Of a DNA stretch of 64,000 bases, positions 12,601 to 27,600 are shown piece by piece. The stretch's first letter is position 1, and each line of letters opens with the position of its first letter. The translations under genes and the position numbers were made by a program. Under the pieces are notes generated by a model that saw nothing but the letters and a program-made list of their open reading frames with translations, had not been told where the DNA came from and did not search any database. The DNA lies in the NCBI GenBank assembly GCA_032622095.1, contig CP136065.1:52449949-52513948 (forward strand), written 5' to 3'. Source of the DNA: Siphonodentalium dalli (lineage: Eukaryota; Mollusca; Scaphopoda; Gadilida; Siphonodentaliidae).

Positions 12601-15600
12601 CCTAAGTTGGGATATGCCCCAACCTAGTTCCTTGGTTTGTATGCAAGTTCTCTATATAAGCTGGTATGTCTGTAGAGTGTGCAAGATAGAGTGAAAGGAG
12701 TGTGTATGTTTATTAATAGCTTGTTTTTATATTTTCTTCTGTATTTGAATATTTCATTCTTCATCATTCAATTTGGAAGCAAGGTTCTAGAAGTGGTTTG
12801 AGTCTCAAACTTTGAGATTGAAATCCAAAATCAAGAAATATGTTAGTGTGGAAACTTGAAGATGAATAGTAAAATTAGGTACCTCTCCAGAGGGGAGGGG
12901 GGAGTCGGAAAATGTTTTTCAGGCACGTATGCTGATTTTTTCCTTTCGACCCTTGTTGGGACCCACCCACCCACGCGTCAAATTTTTTTTCTTCGTTTTC
13001 GGCAGTTTTTTCCGGACCATTTTTGGACACCCACCCCCCATTTAACACTAAAACAGAGATTTGCGGGGGGAAATTCACTGTAAACGGCTGTATATGAATT
13101 TCTGTGCATACTATTTGTCATGGATGTTAACATTGACATGTAAATAGGAACGAGTCATTTTGGGGTCATTCGGCCAAAAAAACAATGGCTGCCAGTAGCC
13201 ATCTTGGATTTCAAAATTCAATCCATTAGCATGGGCTACAGGCCATACTATTTGTTTGATCATCATGAAATTTTTCATTTATGTTAATATTAACATTCTA
13301 AGGTGTTTTAAGCCAAACTCATTGCAAAAACAGTCAAAAAGACTAGCAGGAAAAAGAATTTGAGTTGCGGAAAAAATAGTTTGTTGGTCCAATCGAATGG
13401 CCACCCACCCCGGCATATGTGCCCAGAAAAAAATTCCCTCCCCCCCCCCCCCACCGATCTCTCAAGAGATAATTTGGGTCCACATAAGCTGAATTCGGAC
13501 AGCAATATGTCCAATACACTCAGAACAGTTCTGCAGTTGTCCTTTAATACATATAGCTACCTGATGATGGCATCACGCTCTCCTGGGTAGATACAATCAG
13601 CGCCCTGTCCTTCGATGAGATATACACATTGAGACATATAAGGTTGTCTTCTCTACCCTGAATGTTTCTCACAATTGTTAGCAGGCGAGCTGGGTGGCTG
13701 TCCTTCCTCGCTTGGCTGAACTTCTCAACACAAAACCATGTTGAATATGTCAGACCCGACTGAGGTGGATATACTCTTTCACCTGAAAAAGTTCAAGTTC
13801 CATCAACTGATGCTACAGTAATGCCCTAAGTAATCGACCTCTTAACCAAAGCAGAATTATGGGTAACTTTTCAGGATTTAGTCGGAAATATGGCTTGTTG
13901 CCATTCATTGGAAAGCTCTCGGTGAGAGCTTTCCGATGAATGGCAACAAGCCATATTTCCGACTAAATCCTGAAAAGTTACCCATAATTCTGCTTCGGTT
14001 AAGAGTAGTGATGAGCCGATTGTCAAATAGAGCCTTGCGCCGATTGCCGATTATTTGAGATCACAATCGGCCAATTCAGGTGCCGATTCCGATTATTTCA
14101 ATAATTATAGCAGAATATGTTATATGTGTTATATAATACTTAGAATTAGAAGCAAGCAACAAACGAAGTAATATGCCAGTACACAGTATACATAAGTATA
14201 TGTAAGTATATAGGTGGGCATGGGCGGACTTGTGATCGAATACAGGCAACTTACCCATGTATTTTAGGCTATTCCACAACAAATTGTTTGAAAGTTTGAT
14301 GTAGCCACGTGCATGATGACATGTCCACGGTTCGTTTTTGATAACAATTCATCAAACGGCATTTTTCTTTGATCCCAATTCAAAGACATCACATCAAAGG
14401 AAATGAGCCGACTGAACTAGTTGCAAGTTACACCATGTTCATGTCAATTTCACAGACACGATTCCGATTTCAGCGTGGTCATCATAATAATCATTGGTGG
14501 TGACCTATACGTGACGTCACATGAGGCTGACTGGATGTAATGACATTGTCTTTGGCTATTTAAAGTCACGTGACATGCACTTTCGTTTTCTATAGTATAG
14601 TTTATACCTGTTACGCTGTATGCATATAGATAGCTCTGTTGTACACCGTATGAACACATCTTGATTTTTGATAGTCTGACATAAATCAAAATGTCTACAT
14701 GTTGATGAACAATAAAGTTACCTATGGGCGTACATGAGTCCCATGATATGTACGTTGTGTACATCATAATGCTAACGAAATCAATCGACTGAAACGACTG
14801 TTCCGGTATGCCAATAATTAATGATTATGCGCAATCACGGCGTCATGATTGCAGCCTCACTCTAACACAAAGTGCCACGTGCTTCCCGGTGATCCCCACT
14901 AATATATTGTTCAAACATAGACCCAGGTACGGCCGTGGTATTGAAGAGGACATGTCTGTATATCAAGTTTGTGTTTGGTATCACTTTCCCCATGTTTACT
15001 GGTCATTTATTCAACAAAATATCGCCATATTTAAAACAGTTTATTGAAGAAAAACAAGCACCTATTTATTATTTAGACAATCGGAAATCCCGATGTTCAA
15101 ACCCGAGTACCGATTGTCATCCGATGGGCCACAATCGGCCGATTCCGATTGTGGTTCCCGATTATCGGCTCATCACTAGTTAAGAGGTCGATTACTTAGG
15201 GCATTACTGTATGTATTACACCATAAATTAATTTATGAGGATGTCTACTATGATATAATATATTTCACATATCCGCTCAATTTATGTTACTGGTTTTGAA
15301 TATGTCAGACCCGACTGACAATAATCATATCTTCAAAATTTTAAACACTATATGCTTTTATTACATGATCCTACCCTTATTCCATTCAATAAACCAATTA
15401 TATAAATTGTGATATTAAATGTTCATTTAATAACATGAAATAGTGCCAGGTCACCGTTGTCTTTCGGTTTGTTGTCTGTTTACATTCCATATATGCTACA
15501 TCTCAAAATACTATTGTTTCCAATATTTTTCCGACAAACTAAAATGAATGAAGAGTTTGAAAAGTTATGTCATTAAATATACGCTATTCAATATGCCATA

Positions 15601-18600
15601 GATATTATTTATCTGGGACTATTTCTTTATGCGGGCAAACAACGCATATGTATGTGAAACGTCATCGCGTGCCTTATAGAAGCCGATGTTAGTTTCGCAT
15701 CCCAATTGTTGATTTAAGTACGATTTGTTGAGGTTTTGGATCATATAATAAATAGAATCTACAACTCGTTCCCAGTTTTAGCTGAATTTACAAAACTTGT
15801 CCGGTAAATTAGGTATGACCTCGCCAAAGTCTCAGTCACGTCCTAATTTACTAGACTCGTTTTGTAAATTCCGCTATAAACTGGGGACTCATTGTAGATC
15901 CTCTATGTCTTTATATTACATGCAATTGATAATGGATATAACGACACAAGCGTGAGAACTGGTTAATGTTATTGCACAAGTTTGTTGTGACAACTGTCTA
16001 TATGGTCGAGTTTTACCTCCCGGCATGACAAACGAGTAAATAATGTTAAATTATTCACAAAACTATTCTTCTGTTTATTAAGAAAACTCTGAAGATTTTA
16101 GCTTGAAGTATACTGAAACTAGGTTGATATTGCTTTATTTAATTGAAAAAACTTGTGAATTATGTAGACTATACCTCATAAATTAGTGAATATATTTTAT
16201 TACAGTTGACATTGTCAATGTAAATGGTTTGTATTGTCCAATGACAAGACACAGTATTTTATTGAATTTGCATTTTGGTGTATTTCGCAAAAATAAACCA
16301 ATGGGTGTACAATAATTCAAACAACTCAAGCTTAAAGGGGTACTATACACGAAATCCAGTCATTTATGGGACCATCTCCTTTTATCCTCAACAGAATATA
16401 TGCAACAAATTAATGAATTTGAGTCATGGATTAGTGCAAAATACATAGACAATAGTTAACTGTCATCAGCGACTAACGAAGTTTCTCCTCGAGTGAGATG
16501 CGCAGGATTATTTTTTATTAATCCTCGCATCTCACGAGAGGAGAAACTTCGTTCATCGCTGATGACAGTTAACTATTGTGTTTATTATATTTTCCACAAC
16601 AGTTTGTCACGACACAACTCTAATAAAATTCATTGAGAAGATGTTCCGATTCTGAATATTGACCTAAATGTTTCCGTTAAATTACGTGCAATGATAAGAT
16701 AACAACCCAAATAAGGTAAATCGATTACGTCACTCATTCATGAATTTTTTACTATAGCCGCGCGCGCCATAGTATTTTACCCCGTATAAGGAACGTGACG
16801 TCATTTCATTGACTGATTTCTCCTATTGCCACCAACTTCAAAGGGGATTTTCGGGAGGAATTTTTCAAACAAACAACACACTTTATTGATTAAATTAGTA
16901 ACTGTTTGGAATGTCATTGTGTGGATAAGCGTTCCTAGTTCTATGAGATATCACTGCTCACTTTCATTTGGAATATGCACTCGAATATCAGTGGAATTTG
17001 AAGTGGAACTGCTTGAAGATACTGAAGTGGATCTCATTCTCAACACTGTTTTCATTTTCTTTGTGCGAATGCACTTGTGGGAACAATTGTTTATCGCGAT
17101 TTCGATCTTTGGATTCCGAAGTGTAGCGTAACCAAAAATGTTTCCCAGTTGGTGTTGATCCTGCAAATTCACTGAGCTGGAATTTGATGTCGATAACACA
17201 TTGGTGGTCTGTGTTTTTGGTGATGTATTTTGTGTTATCTGACTATGCACTGGAACTGAGACAATTATTTTGGTGTAAGGGGAGTAACCCAAAACGTGCA
17301 CTTCGAATTACGTAATTCGGAACGTGCGAGGTTGGGATAAATAGTCCGTCATCGCTGGGAGTAGGATAAACATCTGGGAGTAGGATAACATCGTGGCACT
17401 TCCGGGAGTGGGGATACGATTATTATTTTTGCAGAAAAAGTTACTGAAAATATAATAAACTCTTTTACTTTAGGAACAATGCAAACATGGTAATTATAAG
17501 GAAAATGAATTTATGACTTCAGACATAAATTCATTTTCATTATAATTACAATGTTGTTTGCATCGTTCATAGAGCACACGAGTGTATTTTGCAATTGTCC
17601 ATGGGCTCAAATTCATTCATTTGTTGCATATATTCTGTTGAGTATAAAAGAAGATAGTCCCAGAAATGGCCGGATTTAGCATACAGTCCCCCTTTAAATG
17701 CTGAGTCAATGTTTTTATACTTCAGCTATGTTTACCGCTTCTCATATGAAGTCTGTCGATGATTTGTTAAAAAACCTGATATTGAATGACAACGTAGTCA
17801 TTTGTTTACATGCTATCACCATGATAAATTAAATGTAAATTCAGCAAAACATTTTTAAACATATGGCTGTGCATATAAGACAATGAACATTTTTCGGTAA
17901 TCGAACATTAAAATTTCAATTTTAAAGAAACCTGTATTTAAAATATTATCTACTTTCATATCTACTAACCTGCACCAATTCCGCCAATCACAAGTGAATC
18001 TACTCCACCCACAACTCCTCCCACCACAGATGGAGTGGGTGGACCTTGTGGGGCTATACTTGGAAGATAAAGGCAGCCAAACCCTTCTGAGCTCATATCA
18101 AATTCAACAAACGAAGGTGTAACAGCTGTACCCTGCAGACGAGTGTCTCTTGGTGTTGTCATGGAAACCAAACATTTCACCCTGGTAAGGGGAACAGGTC
18201 CTCCACTGATTATTTGGCCACATGCCAATTTATAAGAGTTCACGATTGCACTGTTGTGAGCTTGTCCGTTGGCTCGAACTTCATCGATACAGCGGCAATT
18301 GAGTGGAGACCCAAGACGTAAGAAATCTCTGGAAAAATATATGATTTTAAAGATGCCTTCAGTTTAAGATTAAGAAATATTTATTATTTTGTAAATAGCA
18401 ATTGTAGTTCAAAAATGGTTCTGGAGATGGAAATCTGCATCTAAATTTGGTCAGGGTATGTGGGTAATTAATATATAGCACATGGCGCCACACTTGTATT
18501 GTTTTGGGTCAGTGAATATGACATGAGCACAGAACATACCACAATAGCCAAAGTGCTATCTGCTGAGGAGTTCAAGCCTTGAAATAGTGTGCCTGTCATT

Positions 18601-21600
18601 TGCAGAATGAGGTCCCCAGAGGGTGAATTTAGTGATGCTACCCCGCATATCGGGCTAGCATCACCAAATTCACCCTATGGGAACCTCATTCTGCTGAGGT
18701 GTAAGCAGAATGAGGTCCCCAGAGGGTGAATTTGGTGATGCTAGCCCACTATGCGGGGAAGCATCACTAAATTCACCCTCTGGGGACCTCATTCTGCAAA
18801 TGACAGACACCCTATTTCAAGGCTTGGAGGAGTTCCAAATGGAATAACGAACAATGCCAAAATATGTTATTTTCATAAATTTGATATTCAAATAGTCAGA
18901 AAACAGCTTAATTTTTATAAATAAATTACAGACAGTGACTACTATTCAGTCTATTGACACAATCATTGTCATAATGTCTGTACCCAATAATGCGTCCCGA
19001 ATAAAGTAGTAAATATGTCGTAGCTCAACTGTTGTGTTCTCTGGAATTGTACAGATGATGCGGTTGGGATTTTCGACAATCATAGTTCATTGCTACATTC
19101 TTCCAACTGATTTAATTTTATTCAATAAAAACTTAACCCTGTCATGATGGGAGCTGCGCTGGTGCAGCATTAAAGATCCTGTGCCAGTGCATTCTCTTAT
19201 ATATGCAAGTCTCCCATATATAAAAGAAATCACTGATTTACAAGGTCAAGGTATATATTGCTAGGCCAATGTATTCTATTATATATGTGAGGCTCCCTAT
19301 GGGAGACTCACATATATAAGAGAATGCAATGGCACAGGGTTTTCGCAAAATCATGGAAGGGTTAATGTTATTAAATTATAAATTCAACTGTCTAGCTAAT
19401 TTGAGTCTGATGTTTACCTGAGTTCTGATGGGGTAAGTGACTGTGAAGCTAATCTTTCGAATATATTTCGTAGCGCAGCATGAAGAGGATGAGATTCATC
19501 AGATAGGGCGATGTGTCCGTGGTTAATGACCTGTCGAGTGAAGCCCGCATCACACAATAACTGCTGATTCCTTTCCGTGTTCAAGTAGTTTTTCAACAAT
19601 TCTAGAATCCACAACTGTAGCTTTATGTTCATCTGCAAAAAATAAGGTAAATATTGAAAGTTAGTCAGAAGTCTCATAAACTAACGAAAAATATGTACCG
19701 CAGTGAAGTTAATTAAATTCTGAGGTGGCTTAATTCGAAAGATGTCTTAAGAAGGACTGTGATGACTGGATAAAATCTGTTGTCTGTTAATATCCTTCAC
19801 CCCATTGTGGTTCATAAAAATACCAAAGATGATACACATCCAATCTAAGATGAGAGAGATGCAGGGCTGGACATAGTTTACACTACTGAGTTAAAAACCC
19901 CACTGGTCTGAATTGTTTAACAATTCTAGGAATCAAATCTTGATAAGTTATCACAAATCCCTGCTAAATAAGTCTATTTAAAAACATTTGGGAAATGGGG
20001 GACAAATTTAATTATTCCCGTAAAGAAACTAGTTGATTTGTTGTTCGGATATTTTAATCCAGCATGGATATATTGATATATTAATTAATTAATTATTAAT
20101 TAATATGATTAAACATTACTATAAATCGTTTAGTGCTGTCAAAGATATGAAAGTTGCTAAAAGCTTCAAGCCTAGTCAACTATCACGTCACTGAATATAT
20201 AATAGCTTGATCGAAAACCTCCAGTCACATTATCTAGAGTTCTAGACTACCATGATACCTCACTCAATCTCCCTTACTGTACATTCATAAAAAAAACTTG
20301 AAACATACATGGAAGTTCTCTGGAAAGTCAACCGATGGCAGCAGATGGAATATTGATATCACAGCCCCAGGATGTACAATGTGTAGGTCGGGAGGCGGAG
20401 CAAAGTGGAGACGCCGTGGTGATTCATCTCTGGAATGTGATCTGTGCAGTGGTTCTGGTGACTCTTTAGGATGGTGGTGAGAGCCTTGTCTGTCAAATAT
20501 ATCCAGGGCCATTTCGTGTAAGTACCGCACCATCAACACACATGACTGCATCATCATCGGAAGGCCGTCTGCTATCCTGCAATTGAAAGTAAAACATTTA
20601 TTACTATCAGAGATTTTCTAGATACTGACACGAAACTCCTATCGAATGTACGTCCCTAGATGTGTCCATTATATTTCATTTCTATACGACGATGCATTCC
20701 CAACATAACGTAATAAACCATTTCCAAATATGGAGTGAATTCCTGGCATAGTAAATGTTTGTGAGAATCGTTGTATTTAGAAATAGTTATAAATACAAGA
20801 TGCGAAAGAAATTCCGTCATGAATATCATTGACTGATAAAAACTCGAAGATGATGTAACCTATATTGCGATGAGTAAAATGAGTTATGGATGTATCACCG
20901 GTATTCAGTTTTCCAACAAAATTCTCAACATCTGTAAAGTGATCTGTTATGCCAAAAACCAATGAAATCGTGCATAGTCTGTGCCATTCTCCAATGAAAT
21001 GGAGGGAATCCCTTCAATACAGAAACTAATTTTAATAGAGACATCTAGAGATTTACATCCAATAGGAGTTTCGTTGGCTTTTCAAAGAGACTGAACATTA
21101 CCTACCAATGAATGAATGTGAATACTATTTTTATGCACTTGTATGATGTATCAATAAAATGAATAATAAACCATTTCAATGTACACAGTTGTAACTCAAT
21201 GTACACAGTTGTAACTCAATACACACAGTTGTCACTCAATGTACACAGTCGTAACTCAATGTACACAGTCATAACTCAATTTACACAGTTGTAACTCAAT
21301 ACACACAGTTGTAACTCAATGTACAGTCGTTACTCAATGCACACAGTCGTAACTCAATGTACACAGTCGTAACTCAATGTACAGTCGTTACTCAATGCAC
21401 ACAGTCGTAACTCAATGTACACAGTTGTAACTCAATGTACAGTCGTTACTCAATGCACACAGTTGTAACTCAATGTACACAGTCGTAACTCAATGTACAG
21501 TCGTTACTCAATGCACACAGTCGTAACTCAATGTACACAGTTGTAACTCAATGTACACAGTTGTAACTCAATGTACAGTCAAAACTCAATGTACACAGTC

Positions 21601-24600
21601 GTAACTCAATGTACACAGTCGTAACTCAATGTACACAGTCGTAACTCAATGTACACAGTCGTAACTCAATGTACACAGTTGTAACTCAATGTACACAGTT
21701 GTAACTCAATGTACACAGTCGTAACTCAATGTACATAGTTGCAACTCAATGTACAAAGTTTTAACTCAATGGTAGAATCCACTTAGTTATAATAATGAAA
21801 GGGTTAATTTTAGCCAAAGCCATATGCATGTTTTAGAGTTCACAAGATTAAGGCCATAAATATAATGTTCTCTGGCAATTAGATTTCAATTTTGATATGA
21901 TGGAGGGATGATATTTATTTTAATTTTGTTCCCAAAATCTGGAAAACATACTCCAGAAACAACAAAAAAATAATTCATTTTGTTATTCAAATCCAATATT
22001 TCTAACAGAATATATCGAGAAAAATAATGTTTGACAGGCTTTTTAAACGAAAATTTCAGTGATGAGGGAGGTGCCCGAGAACACAGAATGTTTATGTATT
22101 TGGGCTAATATGAAACTTTACCTGTGTTTATCTATGTGATGGAACAATTCATCGAACACTTCTAAGTGACCTTCACATTCGTCAGCATTCTGTTCATTCT
22201 TCTGTATGTCCACGGTGCTGGAGAAACATCCCAGTAATCTCACTGCTTCTGTCAGGCTGTCATATCGCACCTACAGTCAAACAAAAAGAAATAGCATTGG
22301 ACTAGAAATACATGTTCATTTCATGCTTTTAGGATACCTACAGAACATGCCGGTAGTGTGAGTTATCTGAACATTCCAGGGGAATGTCGGACTATGGGTT
22401 AATAAAGCATCAACCAGGGGAACAAAAAATAGGTTACACAAATTTTGAAATGTGCAGGCCTGTCTAACAATAAATTATGCTTATTGTCAATATTTAGGAG
22501 GGATACTAACAAATAATATCATTCAGTTCACATTAAAATTACTCAATTCGGCATCCAAAAGCCTGTGTCAAATTGACTGCCTGCATATAAATGTGTGAAA
22601 TTTATCAAAGGCAGCATTCATTATCAAATATTGTTTAAATTTTAGCTACTTACCTCAGTTGTAAAGAATTTAGCACTAGCAGGTTCATAGCGCATTGCTA
22701 CAGTTATTGTACTAAATAGAGTCCGAAGCATAGTGAGGACTTCTTTCCGACAGACTAAAATGAAAGAGAGATATAATAAATTGAATGATGTAATAAGATT
22801 AGGAATGAAATAAATAGAAAACAAAAAATTCATCAAAAATAAACTCAACTTTCTTATACTGGTGTACATAAAAATTACAACATAGCTACAAAGTTCATAA
22901 TTCTATGGGTTTTTTTTTTTATTATTGTTAGGTCATTAAAAATAAAATAACTGTTCTCAGGCAATTAGATCTCAATTTTGAGATGATGTAGGGAGGCTAT
23001 TTATTTTCATTTTTCCTCAAAATTTTGAAAAAATATTCCAGAAACAAACAAAAATTCATGTTCGTTGTTCAAGTCCAATATTTCTAACAAAATATATCGA
23101 AAAATGTTTGACGAAGCTTTTCAAAAAAACAATTTCAGTGACAAGAGAAGAGCTTGAGAACGAAGAATTTTTAGTTAGTTGGCCTTATTGTACAAATAAA
23201 ATTTAATCAATCTATCAATTCCATTTTTATTTTGTCCATTAAAATGGAAGTGCCAACAGGGCTAAACCTACAATCAACATTAACAAGGTACAGCCGACAG
23301 CCAATGAAATCAATAAATCAAGAGAAATTACCTGTATCCCAAGGGGGTTTAGGTGGGTCAGCTAAACAGCCCTCCATTGACACAAGCACTGACATTATGT
23401 ACACAAAACCTCCAACTTTACGAAACACTGTCCGACTTCTATGGCTTTCCCGCAGTACATGCAACAGTGCCTAGAAAAGCAATAAATTCAATGAAACATT
23501 GACCAACTTTTATGACTTTCACATATTACATAGTGGCTAGAAAAAAACATAGCAAACAATAATTTTTTAGCAATATGTCTAATATTTCTTGTGGGCTGAA
23601 ATGTTTTTACACACTATACTTATTACTTAATATAACAGAGATGAAAAATTGCATTCTATGCTGCACCCAACAATTCAAAATCAATGTACTGTGTTCTTGA
23701 CTGCATACCCCACAATGTAGCTCTGGTGAGAGCGGACGTCAGGATGTCAACCCATGGCAATAACTCAAACTTAACTTTGTCAAGTTGAGCTAACAAACGA
23801 CTACAGGTCATCTGTTGAACATATTTTCTGAACATTTCCCTCTAACAAATAGACTTCTTCTGTACTTTATGGTTGCAAATATCTGATTTTTAAATTTGAC
23901 TGAAAGCATGAAAATGTTCAATTCATGGCAAAAAAAAAACATATCTCTTAATATTTTGCACTTAATATTAGTTGGAAAATTAAACAATCAGAACAATTCG
24001 AATATTTTCTAGTGTCAAATTTCCAGACATGGAATTTACAAGATTTTAAATTTCAACCAAACTTTGGAGAGGTTATACACCCTTATAAATTCCCCCAGTC
24101 ACCATGTCCCAGTGTTTTTAATGATCATACCTTGAGAACTTGTGACTTTATTTGTAAAGCTGTGATTGGAACAGAATACATGAGACCTAGCAGCGTTCCC
24201 ATGTCATCATCGCCCCCTGGTGTGAGAATTAACTGCTGAATTATGTTAAGTGCATGTGCTCGGCAATGTCCAAAGGGTACCATGTTATGTACACAGCGAG
24301 CTCCACCACATTCTCTGAACACATCTGCAAAGTGAAAATATGAGGCAAATTGAGACATAGAAGAGAAGAAGCAATAAAACAAAGAAAACAAATTTCAAAA
24401 CTAATGTTACCATAAAATTTCATCTGTTGAGACTTCTCTTGAATTACAGTCCACTTATCATTAAAAGGGGTGTGCCTCTTCCCTGAACTTTCTGTATAAA
24501 GGTATAACAAATATTTTTTTATCAGGATGTTCCGTCATTTGGATATTTTTTTCTTCACATTTTTGTTTTCACAAATTGGGACAGAAAATATGACTATTTC

Positions 24601-27600
24601 TTTAACATCACACTATTCAGCTTGAAAACTCATCTCTGTAAGTGAAATATGTGTACCATCAGATGTTTGTCTTGTTTTATTGTCAGTAGGAAGAAATCAC
24701 GTCTCTCACTCTAAGATGGTACTTTCAGCAAAACAGCTTTCTCAGCTGCCATTTTTCAGAACATTATTTGGTAAATGGTCGATAAGATGAGACTTACTTG
24801 CATTATTGCTGCTACTATTCAGTAACATAGCCAGACCATCCATGACAAGATATCCTATATCCCGCTGGTCGTCAGGAATTGTCAGACCATCTGGAATAAG
24901 AAATAATTGAATAATTGACCATTTGAAATAAAAACAATTATTTTCATTTAGAGTCTAGCGAGTATCATATTTGAGGAAGTGTCGCCTGGATGAGATAACT
25001 TTGATCACATTGATTTTATATATTTTCCCTTATTTAGGGCAAGACTAAGTAATCAAAACATTAACAATGATAGAAATTATATAGAATATGTGATAACATG
25101 CAAGCAGGATGTATTGTTTTGATCTGTTTGAGATTTATCATCCTATCTGTTACCAAGCCATAACAAGACGATAAGTTTATTAGTGGGTGAAAAACAGCAG
25201 ATGCTTAACCTTGTCATGATGGGAGCTTCCTGAATTTTTGCGAAACCCCCGTAAGAGAATGCATTGGCCTAACAAATTTGATATTATTTTTTATAATTGT
25301 TAAAGAATGTAAGTAAAAATGAAAAAATTGTTAAAAGAATGTATCAAAATCTTTTTTAAAGAATGTAAGACAAAATTATAAATAATGATCAAATTGTTAA
25401 AGAATATGAGGAAAAATGATAAAAATTGTTAAAGAATGTAAGAAAAAATTATAAAAAAATTATCAATTTTTTTTAAAGATTGTAAGAAAAAGAAGAAGAT
25501 AAAAAACGTTAAAAAAATTGTTAGAGAATTTAAGACAAATCAATAAAATATTATAAGAATTGTTAGGCCAATGCATTCTCTTATATATGCGAGGCGACCT
25601 ATGGTCGACTCTCATATGGAAGAGAATGCAGTGGCAAAGGGTCTTTAAAGTTGCGATAATACGCAAAATTGCGGTAAATGCACCTTAACAGAAGAAGAAG
25701 AAAGTTACGCCAGGACAGCTCTCGTCATGAAAGGGTTAAGTTCACTTGGAAATCACTCTACATAGAAACCAACGCCCCCCCCCCCCCCCCAGTAGCAACA
25801 GGCCCCAGTAAGCAACTGACCAGCTTCATACACCTATCCAGACCTGGAGGCGAAATTTTAAAATGAAAACTTTCCAGGATTAAAGACAGGCATATGAACC
25901 CTGTTGCTGAGATACATGAAAAGGGTTCACACTGTTGGTGGCCAAATTGGCCAATTGCCTTTTTTTTTTAAATGGCCATAGAAAATTTCATTTGGCCAAA
26001 AAGTTTCAAGGCTATATTCAACAATAGCTCTCAAATTATCAGATCTCCATGAAACATTTAATCTATTATCAGGTAATCAGCAGTTGCTCGCCTGTGTATG
26101 AATAACAAGTTATAAAAAGTCATGCATGCTTACTTATCAAAACAATGATGATTAAATGCTAGAACGGTGTCCTTTTTAATCAAGTGACAACACTTTACTG
26201 CTTTGATTTACGTTGCCTACTAAACATATTTTATTTTTGTTCAGATTCTGTTTTCTCGATGATCCAATATTTTGGTTATTCAATTTGGCCAAACTTTCTG
26301 AAAATGGCCAAACAAATTCAGAATTGGCCAAAAGAATTTACTGGCCAGATTGAACCCTGTACATGATTCATTTTACCATCTATCTATCTGTCCCATATTT
26401 ACCTGGATCCTCTTTAAGAACTGCGGCGTATCTGTGTAGACAAGTTACCAGCACTTCTAGCAGTCCCACCTCTCTGAACACATCTTTATATACAGGACTA
26501 GACTGAAGAATCTTAAGCAGAGCTTTTATACACAGGATACTGCAGTCGATTGACCTGAAAACAGATTGTGGAATTAAAGACATATCATCCGCTTATTGCA
26601 GTGTTTATCCATTCCATGACTGGAGCTTCATGAAATTATGCGATAAGAGAATATATTGGCTTACAATAACTGTAAGCCAGTGCATTCTCTTATATGTGTG
26701 AGTCTCTCTATGGGAGACTCGCATATATAAGAGAATGCACTGGCACATGATTTTTAATGCTGCACCAGCGCATCTCCCATCATGAAAGGGTTAAAACTAT
26801 TAGTTTAGTGCTCAGGTGGCAAACCTGTATATAAGTCTGGATATAGTGTGTCTGACATTTGCAGAATGAGGTCCCCAGAGGGTGAATTTAGTGACGCTAT
26901 CCCACATAGTGGGCTAGCATCACCAAATTCACTGGGAAACTCATTCTGCTTAGGCCTCAACTGCTATGGGAGACCTATAAGTTCCCCAAGTTGAAGTTGG
27001 TGATTAGTCAACTTGATTACTGTTATGCAATTTATCTTCTGCAAATTAGAGGATATAGAAACTAAACAGATTGGAAAAAGTAACTAAAAACAATGTTAAT
27101 TTGAGAATATAGATACTTCCCAGAAGATGAGGCCTAAGCAGAATGAGGTCCCCAGAGGGTGAATTTGGTGATGTTAGCCCTCTGACCAGGATAGCATCAC
27201 TAAACTCACCCTCTGGGGACCTCATTCAGCAAATGTCAGACACACTATATCCAGGCTTGCTTGCAGATGAAGAATTGAACACAGAGAAATAGAGCAGGAA
27301 AAATGTGATATATCAGACCTTTCCACAGCTGTCAATCAAATAATTATTAGCAGATATTTTCTACCAATCAGCAACTGAGCCGGTCGCTTGCTGTATTGAA
27401 AATTCTTTGTTTCACCCTAATTATGATCTCTGCACATACCTGCAGTGTTAAATTACCCATTTTCAAACAACTTTTTTGTTGTCAAATTATAATGCACAAA
27501 AATTCTTTGTGGAATGATTTTGGAAATTCATCCAAATAATAACACTATTATTCATCTTGAGTGACTTGTCATATTTTTCACAATTAAAGACAAAAAGTGC

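Noticed and set aside
16951-17301. 116-codon Ser/Thr-rich minus-strand open frame inside the TTAA element
   Set aside because: Low complexity, no transposase motif (no DDE/DDD signature seen), and confined to the element.
21179-21770. CRISPR-like array
   Set aside because: Units are contiguous 18-20-bp tandem repeats without unique spacers, in an animal intron.
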